Assembly: GCA_001701115.1 (NCBI GenBank)
Contig: DAAJ01000052.1
Span: 1 to 13,603 of the forward strand
Length of the DNA stretch: 13,603 nucleotides
Direction of reading: 5' to 3'
Source of the DNA: Bacteroidales bacterium GP2
GTDB taxonomy: Bacteria; Bacteroidota; Bacteroidia; Bacteroidales; Muribaculaceae
This document shows positions 13,538 through 13,603 of the stretch, one piece after another. Numbering within the stretch: the first letter of the stretch is position 1; the number at the start of each line of letters is the position of its first letter. The notes under the pieces were generated by a model that was not told the DNA's origin, ran no database searches, and worked only from the letters and a program-made list of their open reading frames with translations. A program made the translations under genes and the position numbers.

Positions 13538-13603
13538 GTTCCCGTGGCGCGGGACTCGTGCCTCCGTGTATCTCCTTTGTGTTGGTGTGAATATGACGCG
13601 CCG
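13538..13603. other. Non-coding tail of the window after the susCD terminator
   Basis: Only a short hairpin (tcccg 13540-13544 with cggga 13550-13554) is visible, plus a repeat of gtgcctccg (13505-13513 and 13558-13566). No open reading frame, promoter element or operator half-site was recognised. Confidence 0.4.

Overview
This window is a compact fructan-utilisation locus of a Bacteroidales bacterium. The evidence is a SusC/SusD outer-membrane pair, a hybrid two-component system regulator (HTCS), promoters of the Bacteroidetes type (-7 element TAnnTTTG, no clear Shine-Dalgarno) and repeated use of the gut-Bacteroides fructan gene set. The G+C content looks close to 50%, higher than in typical Bacteroides, so a Muribaculaceae- or Prevotella-like genome is plausible, but this cannot be settled from the window.

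Layout. Positions 12-1295 (minus) encode a secreted M64-family zinc metallopeptidase with its own promoter; it looks like a separate neighbour. Positions 1414-5343 (minus) form one operon transcribed leftwards in the order GH32 fructanase, MFS sugar permease, PfkB fructokinase, with gaps of 9-12 bp, closed by a strong intrinsic terminator at 1349-1386. Positions 5344-5576 are a divergent control region. Positions 5577-8315 (plus) encode the HTCS, with a periplasmic-binding-protein-type sensor. Positions 8479-13358 (plus) encode SusC and SusD, and an intrinsic terminator lies at 13507-13537, so the SusCD unit ends there.

Inferred pathway: SusCD imports fructo-oligosaccharides across the outer membrane. 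The secreted GH32, which has no lipobox, releases fructose in the periplasm. The MFS permease takes fructose across the inner membrane and the PfkB kinase phosphorylates it. Periplasmic fructose is the probable HTCS signal, by analogy with the Bacteroides thetaiotaomicron BT1754 system. No surface endo-fructanase and no surface glycan-binding lipoprotein are encoded in the window.

Main observation: two 75-bp regulatory arrays with the same geometry lie in front of the GH32 operon (5453-5527) and in front of susC (8343-8417). Each is built from four half-sites of the type TATCAA-N6-TGCA arranged symmetrically about a single T, with 21-bp (two helical turn) repeats on each side. Their outer edges lie 21 and 22 bp from the -7 elements of the GH32 and susC promoters, but only 10 bp from that of the HTCS gene. 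They are strong candidates for the operators of this HTCS.
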